Positions 7,581 to 15,772 of a stretch of 64,000 nt of DNA are shown here, piece by piece. Within the stretch, counting starts at the first letter, position 1; every line of letters begins with the position of its first letter. Both the position numbers and the translations under genes were made by a program. The DNA comes from Eubacterium sp. (lineage in GTDB: Bacteria; Bacillota; Clostridia; Peptostreptococcales; Anaerovoracaceae), in the NCBI GenBank assembly GCA_021769965.1, contig JAETRU010000005.1:1-64000 (forward strand), written 5' to 3'. The notes beneath the pieces were generated by a model. The model did no database searches, was not told where the DNA came from, and was given only the letters and a program-made list of their open reading frames with translations.

Positions 7581-8750
7581 ATGTGGACAGATCCTTTAAT
7601 TAGTATTACATTGTATTTTATCTTATTCGCGATCGGATCAGTGCTTGCGGTAAAAACAAAAGGCGTTGTTGGAGAAGCGCTTTTCCTGTGCGCTGTATAT
7701 GCTGTCGGATTTGCTGCCGGAATTATTCCGCAGGACAGTTTGGTCAGCACGGGGATTCCGACTGTATTTGGAGCTTTTGCCCTTCTTCTGGTTGTTGGAA
7801 ATCTGGGTACCATGATCGAACTTCGGAGATTTTTGCAGGAATGGAGGACTGTTTTGCTCTGCTGCGGCGGCCTCGTGGTCATGACAGTACTTTGCTGGAC
7901 TTTAGGCAGCCTTGTCTATGGAAAGTATTATGCGCTCAGCGCTATACCGCCCCTTGCCGGAGGCGTTGTCGCTACGCAGCTGGTAAGTGAAGCGGCTAAT
8001 TCCGCAGGTATGACGGAATATGCAGCCTTCGCGGCCCTGGTCTGTTCGTTCCAGGCATTTGTCGGCATTCCGCTGTCAGCCTGGTTTCTGCGCAAATACT
8101 GCGACAAGATCGTAGAGAAAGATGTATATCTTGACAGCAGCATGGAGAATTCCAGATTCCCGAATTTAAGAATTATCAAGCCGTTTCCTGCGCTTTGGAA
8201 TGACGGAAGCATGATGGTCGCAAGACTTCTGATCGTAGTATTAGCCGGATCCTGGCTTTCAAACCTGACGGGGATCCCTTCAGCGGTAGTCATACTGTTT
8301 CTGGGTATCATCTGTACAGAGATCGGCTTTCTGGAGAGAGAGACACTGACAAAGGCGGGATACATGAATTTCATGATGGTAGGTCTGATCATGCTCCTGC
8401 CGCTGGATTTCAGCACGCTGACCCTGGAGAGTTTAGCCGGCATGGTAATGCCGATGATATTCTTTATCCTGCTGGGAACTGCCGGTCTGATCCTTGGAGG
8501 CGCACTGGTCGGCCGCATTCTCCATGTTGACTGGAAGCTGTCGGCGGCCTTGTCGCTATCCGCGTATACTGGTTATCCTTTGACAGAGATCATCGTGCGT
8601 ACAGTGACGAAGACCTATGATATCTCGGAAGAAAAGAAGGAAAAACTTACAGAAATGGTTCTGCCGCAGATGATTATTTCCGGGTTTACTTCAGTTACGA
8701 TCATCTCAGTATTCATGGGCGGTGCGATCGCGCCGATGATTTTCAGCTAA
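7581..8750 (+). CDS. polytopic membrane transporter of unrecognised substrate, partner of the D-aminopeptidase
   Basis: Very hydrophobic 389-residue integral membrane protein with about ten predicted helices. I do not place it in a family with certainty. The glycine-rich IPPLAGGVVATQLVSEAANS segment in the middle and a second similar half suggest an inverted-repeat ion-coupled carrier of the GltS kind. It is the first gene of an operon with an M55 D-aminopeptidase (22 bp downstream), so import of D-amino-acid peptides or export of products is a reasonable inference. Transcribed from the MerR-type promoter at 7458. Start ATG 7581 has AGAGGAG upstream. Confidence 0.6.
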   Translation: MWTDPLISITLYFILFAIGSVLAVKTKGVVGEALFLCAVYAVGFAAGIIPQDSLVSTGIPTVFGAFALLLVVGNLGTMIELRRFLQEWRTVLLCCGGLVVMTVLCWTLGSLVYGKYYALSAIPPLAGGVVATQLVSEAANSAGMTEYAAFAALVCSFQAFVGIPLSAWFLRKYCDKIVEKDVYLDSSMENSRFPNLRIIKPFPALWNDGSMMVARLLIVVLAGSWLSNLTGIPSAVVILFLGIICTEIGFLERETLTKAGYMNFMMVGLIMLLPLDFSTLTLESLAGMVMPMIFFILLGTAGLILGGALVGRILHVDWKLSAALSLSAYTGYPLTEIIVRTVTKTYDISEEKKEKLTEMVLPQMIISGFTSVTIISVFMGGAIAPMIFS

Positions 8751-8772
8751 AACAGAAAGGTGGGTTATAAAT

Positions 8773-9609
8773 ATGAAACTAATAATATCAGTTGATGCAG
8801 AAGGTATTTCCGGTGTACATAAGCTGTCACAGGTCTTGCCGTCGAGCAGAGATTATCCGATGATGTGCAAATTGATGGCGCAGGATGTGAACGCGGCCAT
8901 TCGCGGCGCCGCGGCAGCGGGTGCGGACGAGATCATCGTCAACGACTGCCACAGCCACGGAGACAATATCGCCATTACAGATCTGGACAGCAGGGCTACA
9001 CTGCTTTCAGGATTTCACAAACCGCTGTGGATGGCAGAAGGGGTCGATAAAGACGCGGACGCGCTGATGCTGATCGGTTACCATTCACGAAAAGGCGCTG
9101 CAGGTATTGTCAGCCATACGATCTATTATAATCAGGTCTGGGAAGCGACAGTCAATGGGATCCCTTTTGGCGAAGGAGACTTTGTCGCGCATGCTGCAGG
9201 ATATTTCGGCGTACCGACCATACTGCTCACCGGAGACGATCAGGTGACTGCCTATGCGAAGAAGCACATGCCGGGGATCCACACTGTATGTGTAAAAGAG
9301 ATGGTCGCGGCAGGAGCCGCATATTTATATCATCCGGAGAAAACAAAGGAGATCATTGAATCCGCCGCAAAGGAGGCGGTCGAGGAACTGGGCAGCATCA
9401 CTCCACTGAAGCTGGAAGGACCGCTGAGACTGGAAATCACTTTTTCAACAGCGACCCATGCGGCTCTCGCCTGCAATGTGCCGGGTGTAAACCTTTCAGA
9501 AGAAAGAGATAATAAAGTGGTATATACAGGTGTGGATTATCTGCAGTTATATCAGACGTTCATCAACGCGCTCAATATGGCAGGAACTTTTAATGAAATG
9601 ACAGAGTAA
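8773..9609 (+). CDS. M55-family D-aminopeptidase (DppA type)
   Basis: Zinc D-aminopeptidase of 278 residues that removes N-terminal D-amino acids, for example D-Ala from peptides derived from peptidoglycan. Residues corresponding to the binuclear zinc ligands of Bacillus DppA are all visible: Asp8 and Glu10 (DAEGISG), His60 (NDCHSHG), His104 (GYHSRKG) and Glu134 (FGEGDFVAH). The catalytic His115 region VSHTIYY is kept. The known enzyme is a cytosolic decameric ring. Second gene of the MerR-type operon, after the membrane carrier; a 20-bp perfect terminator follows. This DppA is a peptidase and is unrelated to the dipeptide-binding protein of the same name. Confidence 0.93.
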   Translation: MKLIISVDAEGISGVHKLSQVLPSSRDYPMMCKLMAQDVNAAIRGAAAAGADEIIVNDCHSHGDNIAITDLDSRATLLSGFHKPLWMAEGVDKDADALMLIGYHSRKGAAGIVSHTIYYNQVWEATVNGIPFGEGDFVAHAAGYFGVPTILLTGDDQVTAYAKKHMPGIHTVCVKEMVAAGAAYLYHPEKTKEIIESAAKEAVEELGSITPLKLEGPLRLEITFSTATHAALACNVPGVNLSEERDNKVVYTGVDYLQLYQTFINALNMAGTFNEMTE

Positions 9610-9630
9610 TCAGCCGGCTGCATGATTCAG

Positions 9631-9676
9631 AAAATCCCCGGTTTTGGTTTTGCAATAAACCAAAACCGGGGATTTT
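9631..9676. terminator. bidirectional terminator between aminopeptidase and merR
   Basis: Perfect 20-bp stem (9631-9650 with 9657-9676), 6-nt loop TGCAAT, A run on one side and T run on the other, between convergent genes. The last base touches the merR stop codon at 9677. Confidence 0.95.
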
Positions 9677-10456
9677 TTAGATGAGCGGAATCTGTATCTG
9701 GTAGTTCCATTGTATAATTCCAGTCAGAACGATCTGCTGTATAGAAAACTGCGGATCAGCATGGAACAGTTTTCTTGCTGTTTCCTCCAGGCGGGCCAAA
9801 GTTTCAGCCCGGTTTTCCTCGCTGCAGTCAGTGCATAAATACTTCCCGGCAGGAAGTGTTTTCAATCCGTCGATCTTTCTATAGCGCATGCACAGTGCGA
9901 AAAGTCTGCTGTCTTCTTCCTGCGTATAGATCCCGGCAAGGTCTTCAAAGGCGAAGGAATCCCTGAGTCCGGGTTCCAGCTGCCTATAGAAATTACTGAG
10001 ATAATTCCACAGGTTTTCAACAGTAGGAGTTCTCAAAGTATCGGACAGCATAATAACCCGTTCAGGAAACTCTCTTACGACAGTTCCCTTGCACAGCTGC
10101 CGTTCCTGCGCTTTTTTTTCATAATGTGTTTTTGCGGACAGTATCTTGGCCTTGCAGTCGTGGAGTTCATCGATCCTCTCATCGATCCTTGTTTCCGCAT
10201 TTCTGAAAAAATCAATGGTCCTGTCCAGATCATCGTAATTCAGAACTTCTTTGATCTCCTTTAAAGAGACGTCCATAAAACGCAGTGCACGAATGGTGTT
10301 TAACAATACGAGATCAAGGTCAGAATAGTATCTGTAGCCCGTATCGGGATCTTTTCTGCTAGGATGGACCAGACCGATCCGATCATAATGACGGAGGGTT
10401 TCGCTGGTCATCTGCACCTCACGGGCAGCTTCGCTGATGGTCATATATCGTTTCAT
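9677..10456 (-). CDS. MerR-family activator with GyrI-like ligand domain
   Basis: Transcription regulator of 259 residues. Residues 5-72 form the MerR winged helix (ISEAAREVQMTSETLRHYDR, then a wing with GYRYYSDLD); 75-120 is the dimerising coiled coil; 125-259 looks like a BmrR/GyrI-type effector-binding domain. Proteins of this design bind a ligand and twist a 19-bp-spaced promoter into an active form. The operator at 7458-7488 has exactly that geometry and drives the neighbouring transporter/D-aminopeptidase operon, so this is its probable regulator, with a peptide or amphipathic molecule as possible effector. It is convergent with that operon, sharing its terminator. Confidence 0.88.
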   Translation of the reverse strand: MKRYMTISEAAREVQMTSETLRHYDRIGLVHPSRKDPDTGYRYYSDLDLVLLNTIRALRFMDVSLKEIKEVLNYDDLDRTIDFFRNAETRIDERIDELHDCKAKILSAKTHYEKKAQERQLCKGTVVREFPERVIMLSDTLRTPTVENLWNYLSNFYRQLEPGLRDSFAFEDLAGIYTQEEDSRLFALCMRYRKIDGLKTLPAGKYLCTDCSEENRAETLARLEETARKLFHADPQFSIQQIVLTGIIQWNYQIQIPLI

Positions 10457-10494
10457 GGTATACAGTCTCCTTTGCAGGCGTAAAAGTTAAGGAC

Positions 10495-10524
10495 ATTATA
10501 TCACGGACGCAGAAAGAATTGCAA
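10495..10524 (-). promoter_or_regulatory. promoter of the MerR gene
   Basis: On the minus strand TTGCAA (10524-10519), 18-bp spacer, TATAAT (10500-10495), about 40 nt before the start codon. Confidence 0.65.
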
Positions 10525-10594
10525 CTTCCGCTGCCATAAGAAGGGGAAAAACAGGCCGTCGTCCTGACCGCTGAAGAAATCTTTCGAAAACCTC

Positions 10595-10623
10595 TTGACA
10601 TAACGCGATAACAGATGTAACAT
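10595..10623 (+). promoter_or_regulatory. promoter of the hemolysin III gene
   Basis: TTGACA (10595-10600), 17-bp spacer, TAACAT (10618-10623). Strong -35, weaker -10. Confidence 0.55.
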
Positions 10624-10687
10624 AAAGTAGTAATGAAAACTAGATTAAAAAATAACGGAAATTATAAATGGAGGGGGTATTTATCAT

Positions 10688-11347
10688 ATGAACGAACAGG
10701 TTTTAAAGCGGTATACGCTGGGAGAAGAAATCTTCAACAGCACATCTCATGGAATCGGAGCGGTTCTGTCGGCCTGCGGTCTGACGCTGATGCTGGTCGT
10801 CAGCGCCCTGCATGGCAGCAGCCTAGCCCTTGGCGTCAGCCTGGTCTACGGAATATCGCTGCTGGTTCTTTATACCATGTCCACTTTGTATCACGCCATT
10901 ACCAATCCGCGGGCAAAGGAGATCCTGCGGGTCTTTGACCACACGTCTATATTCATCCTCATCGCCGGCAGTTATACGCCTTTCTGCCTCGTCGCTCTGC
11001 AGGGCAATCCGAAGGGGACACTGGTCGCTGCCGCAGTCTGGATCTGCGCTGTACTGGGCGTTGTGCTCAATGCCGTCAGTCTGGAAAAGACAGAGAAACT
11101 GAGCATGGTCCTGTATGTGGCCATGGGATGGTCTGTTCTGGCGGTCTTTGGCGATATCGTCCGCGCGCTGCCCCAGCCTGCTTTCTGGCTGCTGCTTCTG
11201 GGCGGGATCAGCTATACCGGAGGCATCGTGTTCTACGCCAGCAAGAGGAAATACATGCACAGCATCTGGCACCTGTTTGTCTTAATGGGCAGCATTCTGC
11301 ATTTCCTGTGCGTTACCGTTTACGTGATTCCGATGTCCTGGGCTTAG
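10688..11347 (+). CDS. hemolysin III family (PAQR/YqfA-like) membrane protein
   Basis: Seven-helix membrane protein of 219 residues from the hemolysin III branch of the PAQR superfamily. Conserved residues seen: EEIFNSTSHGIGA at the N-terminus, STLYHAI after helix 2, FDHTSIFILIAGSYTP in helix 3, and the C-terminal HSIWHLFVLMGSILHF. The histidines and Asp match the metal site thought to support ceramidase-like hydrolase activity in the superfamily. The haemolytic label is historical; a role in membrane lipid homeostasis is more likely. Start ATG 10688 follows GGAGGGGG. The flavoprotein gene follows after 71 bp and may be co-transcribed. Confidence 0.9.
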   Translation: MNEQVLKRYTLGEEIFNSTSHGIGAVLSACGLTLMLVVSALHGSSLALGVSLVYGISLLVLYTMSTLYHAITNPRAKEILRVFDHTSIFILIAGSYTPFCLVALQGNPKGTLVAAAVWICAVLGVVLNAVSLEKTEKLSMVLYVAMGWSVLAVFGDIVRALPQPAFWLLLLGGISYTGGIVFYASKRKYMHSIWHLFVLMGSILHFLCVTVYVIPMSWA

Positions 11348-11418
11348 GAGGCGCATATCAGGAATACTGCCAAGCCGTTTTCTCATATTCATATAGAAAG
11401 AATATGGGAGGATGGAAA

Positions 11419-12669
11419 ATGGCAAAGATCGTAATCATAGGCGGCGGCTGGGCAGGATGCAGCGCCGCTCTTACAGCGAAAAAAACAGGCGCGGATGTGC
11501 AGCTCATTGAAAGGACAGATCTGCTTTTAGGTCTCGGCAATGTGGGAGGCATCATGCGCAACAACGGACGCTTTACGGCGGCCGAGGAAAATATCGCCAT
11601 GGGCGCGGGGGAACTGTTTGAGATCACAGACCAGTGCGCGGCCCATCGCAATGTGGATTTTCCCGGACACCGGCATGCGTCCTTTTATCATGTAATCAAA
11701 ACGGAACCGGCAGTGCGCCGCCTGCTGACGGAACGGGGGATCAGTCTGCGGATGATGACGCGGATCACCGATGTGATCAGAGAGGAAGACCGCGTCAAAG
11801 CAGTGACAACGGCTGACGAAAAGACCTTTGAAGGCGACGCTTTTGTGGACTGCACGGGCACTACGGGGCCCATGGGAAACTGCATGGAGTACGGCAACGG
11901 CTGCAGCATGTGCATCCTCCGCTGTCCGGCCTTCGGTCCGCGGGTCAGCATATCGGAGAAAGCGGGAGGCTGCGACTACATGGGCAAAAGGGCCGACGGC
12001 ACGCCGGGAGCTTTCAGCGGCTCATGCAAGTTAGAAAAAGAGTCTCTGTCAGAGGAACTGCGGCAGCGTCTGGAACGGGACGGCGTGGCGGTGGTCCCTC
12101 TGCCGGAAGAAATGATAAATGAGGGCAAACTGTCAAAGAAGGTCTGCCGTCAGTACGCTCTGCCTCAGTATGCGGCCAATGTGATACTCATCGATACCGG
12201 TGCAGTCAAGATGATGACTCCTTTTTTTCCGCTGGAGCAGCTGCGGCAGGTACAGGGCTTTGAGAACGCCCGTTTCGCGGATCCGTACGCCGGAGGAAAA
12301 GGAAACTCCATCCGGTATATGGCGGTGGCGGAGCGGGAGCCGTCCATGCGGGTGAAGGGCGTTGCGAATCTGTTTTGCGGCGGAGAAAAGTCAGGGCTGT
12401 TCATCGGCCATACGGAGGCCATCAGTACAGGCGCAATAGCCGGTCACAACGCCGGGAGATACACCCGGGGCGGACACCCTTTGATCCTGCCGGACACTCT
12501 GGCCATCGGCGCGCTGCTCGCTTACGAGAAAGCCGGCGGAGGCATGATCACCTTTGCCGGAGATGAGTTTTTCCAGTATATGCAGACGCAGGGTCTTTAC
12601 ACGACAGACCGGGAGAAAATTGCGGCCCGTGTCGAGGCGGCAGGACTCTCTCGCGTGTACGACTGCTAA
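11419..12669 (+). CDS. FAD-dependent oxidoreductase (MnmG/TrmFO-like fold), function unknown
   Basis: Flavoprotein of 416 residues. The N-terminal Rossmann motif IIGGGWAGCSAAL binds the ADP part of FAD, followed by LIERTDLLLGLGNVGGIMRNN, like the MnmG/TrmFO group of flavoenzymes. FVDCTGTTG and the C-terminal NLFCGGEKSGLFIGHTEAI are the second and third FAD contacts. A cysteine-rich CSMCILRCP segment near residue 165 could be redox active or bind a metal. It lacks the C-terminal tRNA-binding region of MnmG, so a tRNA role is not claimed. Start chosen at 11419 because GGGAGG lies 10 nt upstream; the open frame extends further 5' but into the hemolysin gene. Confidence 0.7.
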   Translation: MAKIVIIGGGWAGCSAALTAKKTGADVQLIERTDLLLGLGNVGGIMRNNGRFTAAEENIAMGAGELFEITDQCAAHRNVDFPGHRHASFYHVIKTEPAVRRLLTERGISLRMMTRITDVIREEDRVKAVTTADEKTFEGDAFVDCTGTTGPMGNCMEYGNGCSMCILRCPAFGPRVSISEKAGGCDYMGKRADGTPGAFSGSCKLEKESLSEELRQRLERDGVAVVPLPEEMINEGKLSKKVCRQYALPQYAANVILIDTGAVKMMTPFFPLEQLRQVQGFENARFADPYAGGKGNSIRYMAVAEREPSMRVKGVANLFCGGEKSGLFIGHTEAISTGAIAGHNAGRYTRGGHPLILPDTLAIGALLAYEKAGGGMITFAGDEFFQYMQTQGLYTTDREKIAARVEAAGLSRVYDC

Positions 12670-12791
12670 GCGGATCGCGGCGCCGGCAATTTGGTTTTTC
12701 TGTATACTTTTACAGTGATTTGTGTTAGAATCAATAAAGATGACTGATCTGAGAGAAAAGAGGAAAACTACAGAAAACGGAGTATATACAG

Positions 12792-13496
12792 ATGAGAATC
12801 AATAAATATATTGCCCAGGCAGGCGTTGCCAGCAGAAGAAAGGCGGATGAACTGATCGCGTGCGGCAACGTCCGGGTCAACGGGGCGGTGCTGAAGGAGC
12901 CGGGATACGACGTGGATGAGGGCGACGTGGTGGAAGTCAACGGACATCGGATCCAGGCCGAAACAAAAAAGGTCTACATCCTGCTCAACAAGCCGGAAGG
13001 CTATGTGACTACGGTCAGCGACGACCGGGATCGCGATACGGTTATGGATCTGGTCGAAGATGTGGATGCGCGTATTTTCCCTGTGGGACGGCTGGATTAC
13101 AACACCAGCGGTCTTTTGATCCTGACCAATGACGGGGATTTTGCGTACCGGCTGACCCACCCGAAGCACGAGATGCCGAAGACGTACCGTGCGCGGGTAT
13201 CCGGTGTTCTGTCAAAGGAAAAGTGCGCGCGGCTGGAAAACGGCGTGGACATCGGCGGTTATGTTACATCAAAGGCAAAGGTGTCGGTAATCAGGGGACT
13301 GCCGAAATCCACCATTGTTGACATTACGATCCACGAGGGCAAGAACCGGCAGGTGCGGAAGATGTTTAAAGCCGTTGGAAATCCGGTGCAGGAGCTGACC
13401 CGTATCGCGATCGGGAATGTGCGGCTGGGACGGCTGGCAGAGGGACACTACAGGAAGCTGACCCATGAAGAGATAGAGTATCTGAAGAACAGCTAG
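12792..13496 (+). CDS. rluB: 23S rRNA pseudouridine synthase (RluB family)
   Basis: Enzyme of 234 residues that isomerises a uridine in 23S rRNA helix 89/90 to pseudouridine. An S4 RNA-binding domain (1-60, MRINKYIAQAGVASRRKADELI) precedes the RsuA-family catalytic domain with GRLDYNTSGLLILTNDG, where Asp98 is the catalytic residue, and the closing HEGKNRQVRKMF motif. Length matches the Firmicute RluB group. It begins 122 bp after the flavoprotein gene; no strong promoter is evident. The large palindrome at 13575-13621 lies downstream and may serve as its terminator. Confidence 0.93.
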   Translation: MRINKYIAQAGVASRRKADELIACGNVRVNGAVLKEPGYDVDEGDVVEVNGHRIQAETKKVYILLNKPEGYVTTVSDDRDRDTVMDLVEDVDARIFPVGRLDYNTSGLLILTNDGDFAYRLTHPKHEMPKTYRARVSGVLSKEKCARLENGVDIGGYVTSKAKVSVIRGLPKSTIVDITIHEGKNRQVRKMFKAVGNPVQELTRIAIGNVRLGRLAEGHYRKLTHEEIEYLKNS

Positions 13497-13574
13497 AGCG
13501 CGGCGCTGATTGAACGGATACCAATTATAACGAAAAAATAGGGAATACGACAAGAAAATATGCGAAAACAGGAT

Positions 13575-13621
13575 AAAAGTCAACTGTATTTACGAAAATT
13601 TCGTAAATACAGTTGACTTTT
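13575..13621. repeat. 23-bp perfect palindrome overlapping a promoter
   Basis: Arms 13575-13597 and 13599-13621 are perfect reverse complements around a single A at 13598; core sequence ACGAAAATTTCGT. It is AT-rich, includes the -35 box of the promoter for the following pair (TTGACT at 13613), and is followed by T-rich sequence. It could be a repressor operator, the terminator of rluB, or both. Confidence 0.9.
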
Positions 13622-13640
13622 TCTTTGAACAGGGTATACT
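13613..13640 (+). promoter_or_regulatory. promoter of the ATPase/RloB pair
   Basis: TTGACT (13613-13618), 16-bp spacer, TATACT (13635-13640); the -35 lies in the right arm of the 23-bp palindrome. Confidence 0.75.
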
Positions 13641-13675
13641 TTTAGATAAAGACATTTTGTCAGGAGGTGAAGATC

Positions 13676-14950
13676 ATGCTGCTGATGTTCAAAGTAAAGA
13701 ATTATGCTTCGTTTAAAGATGAAGCGATTCTTGATATGAGAGCGACCTCGTATGTTCAGCATCCTGAGCATATTATACGGGTAAATGATAAAGTAAGTTT
13801 ATTAAAAACCACAGCTGTGTATGGAGCGAATGCGTCTGGAAAATCCAATTTTGTTTCAGCGATGTTTTTCTTTGAACGATATATTTTTTCTCAGTTTATC
13901 GACAAGAAAGAAAGAGATGCTTTAGAATCTGATGAAATGGACATGAGAATGAAGCTGGAGCCATTTAATTTAACAGATGATATTGACGAAGCATCGGAAT
14001 TTGATATTATTTTTGTCCATAATGGAAAACAGATTCAATACGGATTTGCGTGTACATTTAATGAGGTTTTGGAAGAGTGGCTTTTTATAGATGATAAAAA
14101 AGTATTTGAGCGGGTGGGAACAGATTTATCTTTTGGAAGCAGATACCAAAAAATATTGAGTGCTTATAAGAAACTACCCGCCAGCCGGCTATATATCGCT
14201 GTGCTTGAATATTTTCTTGATGACGCGGCAAAAGAGATCATATTGGACGATTTTATTTCTTTTTTCACTGAAGAGTACAATGTGTTTGCTGAGATCCTCT
14301 TTGAATCTACAGTAAAAGGTTTAGCAGGAATGATGGGCTTATCGAAGAAACTGGTCAGTGATTCTGCATATCGCAGAAAGGTGGAGTATTATTTGCGAAT
14401 GATCGACGTGGGTATCAAGAGACTCGATGTAAAGACAGAAATGGTTCTTGATGAGAAGACTGGACAGAAAAAGGAAAAGAAGATCGTACGAACAGTCCAT
14501 AATTTATATGATGGAAAGGGAAATGTGGTTGGTGAGAAACTCTTTGATTTGCGTCAGGAATCTACAGGAACTCTTCGATTTCTGACCTATATCCAGAGTA
14601 TTATTGAGATGGTTTCAAAAGGAGGAGTATTTATTGTGGATGAAATGTCCGCCAGACTCCATCCTTTGATGACAAAATTGATCGTGGATATCTTTTCCTC
14701 AAGTGAGAATCAAAAAGCGCAGTTGATTTTTACCACCCATGATATTTCTCTGTTGAATCATGATCAGTTTCGACGTGATGAGGTGGTATTTGTCGATAAA
14801 AATGAACGCGGCGAATCTTCAATCTACGCCCTTTCTGATCTGAAGGTGCGGGAGGATGCAAGTTTCAGCAAAGACTACCTTCAGGGTAAATACGGCGCGA
14901 TTCCTATTTTCGTCTACGATGAGATGATGGATGGTGATCGTCATGAGTAG
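13676..14950 (+). CDS. AAA-type ATPase, AbiLi/RloA-like (probable phage-defence ATPase)
   Basis: SMC/OLD-like ATPase of 424 residues. Walker A is GANASGKSN (Gly50-Ser57); an ABC-type signature region ESTGTLRFL sits near 300; Walker B is GGVFIVDEMSARLHP; a switch His follows in FTTHDISLL. The N-terminus MFKVKNYASFKDEAILDM is typical of standalone AAA ATPases found with abortive-infection partners. The next gene encodes an RloB-family protein, the pairing known from RloA/RloB and lactococcal AbiL. ATG 13676 has AGGAGGTGA 8 nt upstream. Base composition is poorer in GC than the flanking rluB and lysC genes, suggesting transfer. Role in phage defence is inferred. Confidence 0.85.
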   Translation: MLLMFKVKNYASFKDEAILDMRATSYVQHPEHIIRVNDKVSLLKTTAVYGANASGKSNFVSAMFFFERYIFSQFIDKKERDALESDEMDMRMKLEPFNLTDDIDEASEFDIIFVHNGKQIQYGFACTFNEVLEEWLFIDDKKVFERVGTDLSFGSRYQKILSAYKKLPASRLYIAVLEYFLDDAAKEIILDDFISFFTEEYNVFAEILFESTVKGLAGMMGLSKKLVSDSAYRRKVEYYLRMIDVGIKRLDVKTEMVLDEKTGQKKEKKIVRTVHNLYDGKGNVVGEKLFDLRQESTGTLRFLTYIQSIIEMVSKGGVFIVDEMSARLHPLMTKLIVDIFSSSENQKAQLIFTTHDISLLNHDQFRRDEVVFVDKNERGESSIYALSDLKVREDASFSKDYLQGKYGAIPIFVYDEMMDGDRHE

Positions 14951-15581
14951 AACACGGTTATCACCACAGCGTCTTTCAGGGATAAGAAAGACTAATATTG
15001 GACGAATCATTATTTTCTGCGAAGGAGAAACAGAAAAAAGCTACTTTGACTATTTTGCGGAGATCATTAATAAAAACAAATATACCGACGTGGAAGTTGT
15101 TTTGAAAACTGCCAGCGGAAATGCTCGAACAGTGCTTAATTCCGCTGATAAATTTCTGGAAGAAGAGCAGAACGGTCGAAAGTATAATCACTATGGGAAA
15201 TATCTTGCTTTTGACTGCGATGATCCGCCGGATGTTCAAAAGGTGATACATGATGCAGGAAATTATGAACTGTTGATTTCTAACTATTTATTTGAGGTCT
15301 GGCTGCTGATGCATTTTGAGGATGTAACAGAAAAGCTGACAAAGAGAGAGATCCTCCAGCGGCTGTCCGTGTATCTGAGGGATGGATATGCAAAAGGACA
15401 GCAAGGGAAGATACGAGAAATCATACAGAATGGAGATGTTGAAAAAGCAATTGATAATGGAAAAATGCTGGAGCGGAGATACGTGGAGGCGGATAAAAGT
15501 ATTCTGACAGATATTAAAGATATGAATCCATATACGAGTGTTTATAAGCTGATTGGACAGTTTATGACTGAGATCTCCTGA
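14943..15581 (+). CDS. RloB/AbiLii-family protein (probable defence effector)
   Basis: Protein of 212 residues matching the RloB family, which has a TOPRIM-like core. It opens with RIIIFCEGETEKSYFDYFAE, where the EGETE motif is the probable metal-binding acidic residue, then YLAFDCDDPPDV (second acidic cluster) and NYLFEVWLLMHFED. TOPRIM-type partners of AAA ATPases act as nucleases in related systems, so a nuclease activated by the ATPase is a reasonable inference. The gene overlaps the ATPase stop by 8 bp, showing tight coupling; an in-frame ATG at 14931 is an alternative start. Followed by about 190 bp without a gene. Confidence 0.82.
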   Translation: MSRTRLSPQRLSGIRKTNIGRIIIFCEGETEKSYFDYFAEIINKNKYTDVEVVLKTASGNARTVLNSADKFLEEEQNGRKYNHYGKYLAFDCDDPPDVQKVIHDAGNYELLISNYLFEVWLLMHFEDVTEKLTKREILQRLSVYLRDGYAKGQQGKIREIIQNGDVEKAIDNGKMLERRYVEADKSILTDIKDMNPYTSVYKLIGQFMTEIS

Positions 15582-15657
15582 GTACAATACTTTGTCGCTA
15601 ATTTATCTTGACGCCCAATATGGGGATGCGTTTTTTGTGCAATATCTACAAAAAATG

Positions 15658-15686
15658 TTGCATCGCAGAGAGCATTGTAATATAAT
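15658..15686 (+). promoter_or_regulatory. promoter of the aspartate kinase gene
   Basis: TTGCAT (15658-15663), 17-bp spacer, TATAAT (15681-15686). The leader of about 80 nt is too short for a lysine riboswitch. Confidence 0.65.
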
Positions 15687-15772
15687 AAATGCTGGACGTT
15701 TTCTGCTTTTACCGGGCAGGAACCCTTTTGACTGACTTGGAATATATTTAACAAATAGGAGGAACTTTCTTC

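Noticed and set aside
11348-11418. longer N-terminal form of the FAD oxidoreductase starting inside the hemolysin III gene
   Set aside because: The extension reads out of frame through the hemolysin gene, and the Rossmann motif begins exactly at the ATG at 11419 behind GGGAGG.
15582-15772. possible lysine riboswitch before the aspartate kinase gene
   Set aside because: The promoter at 15658 leaves a leader of about 80 nt, too short for an L-box, and the conserved core is absent.
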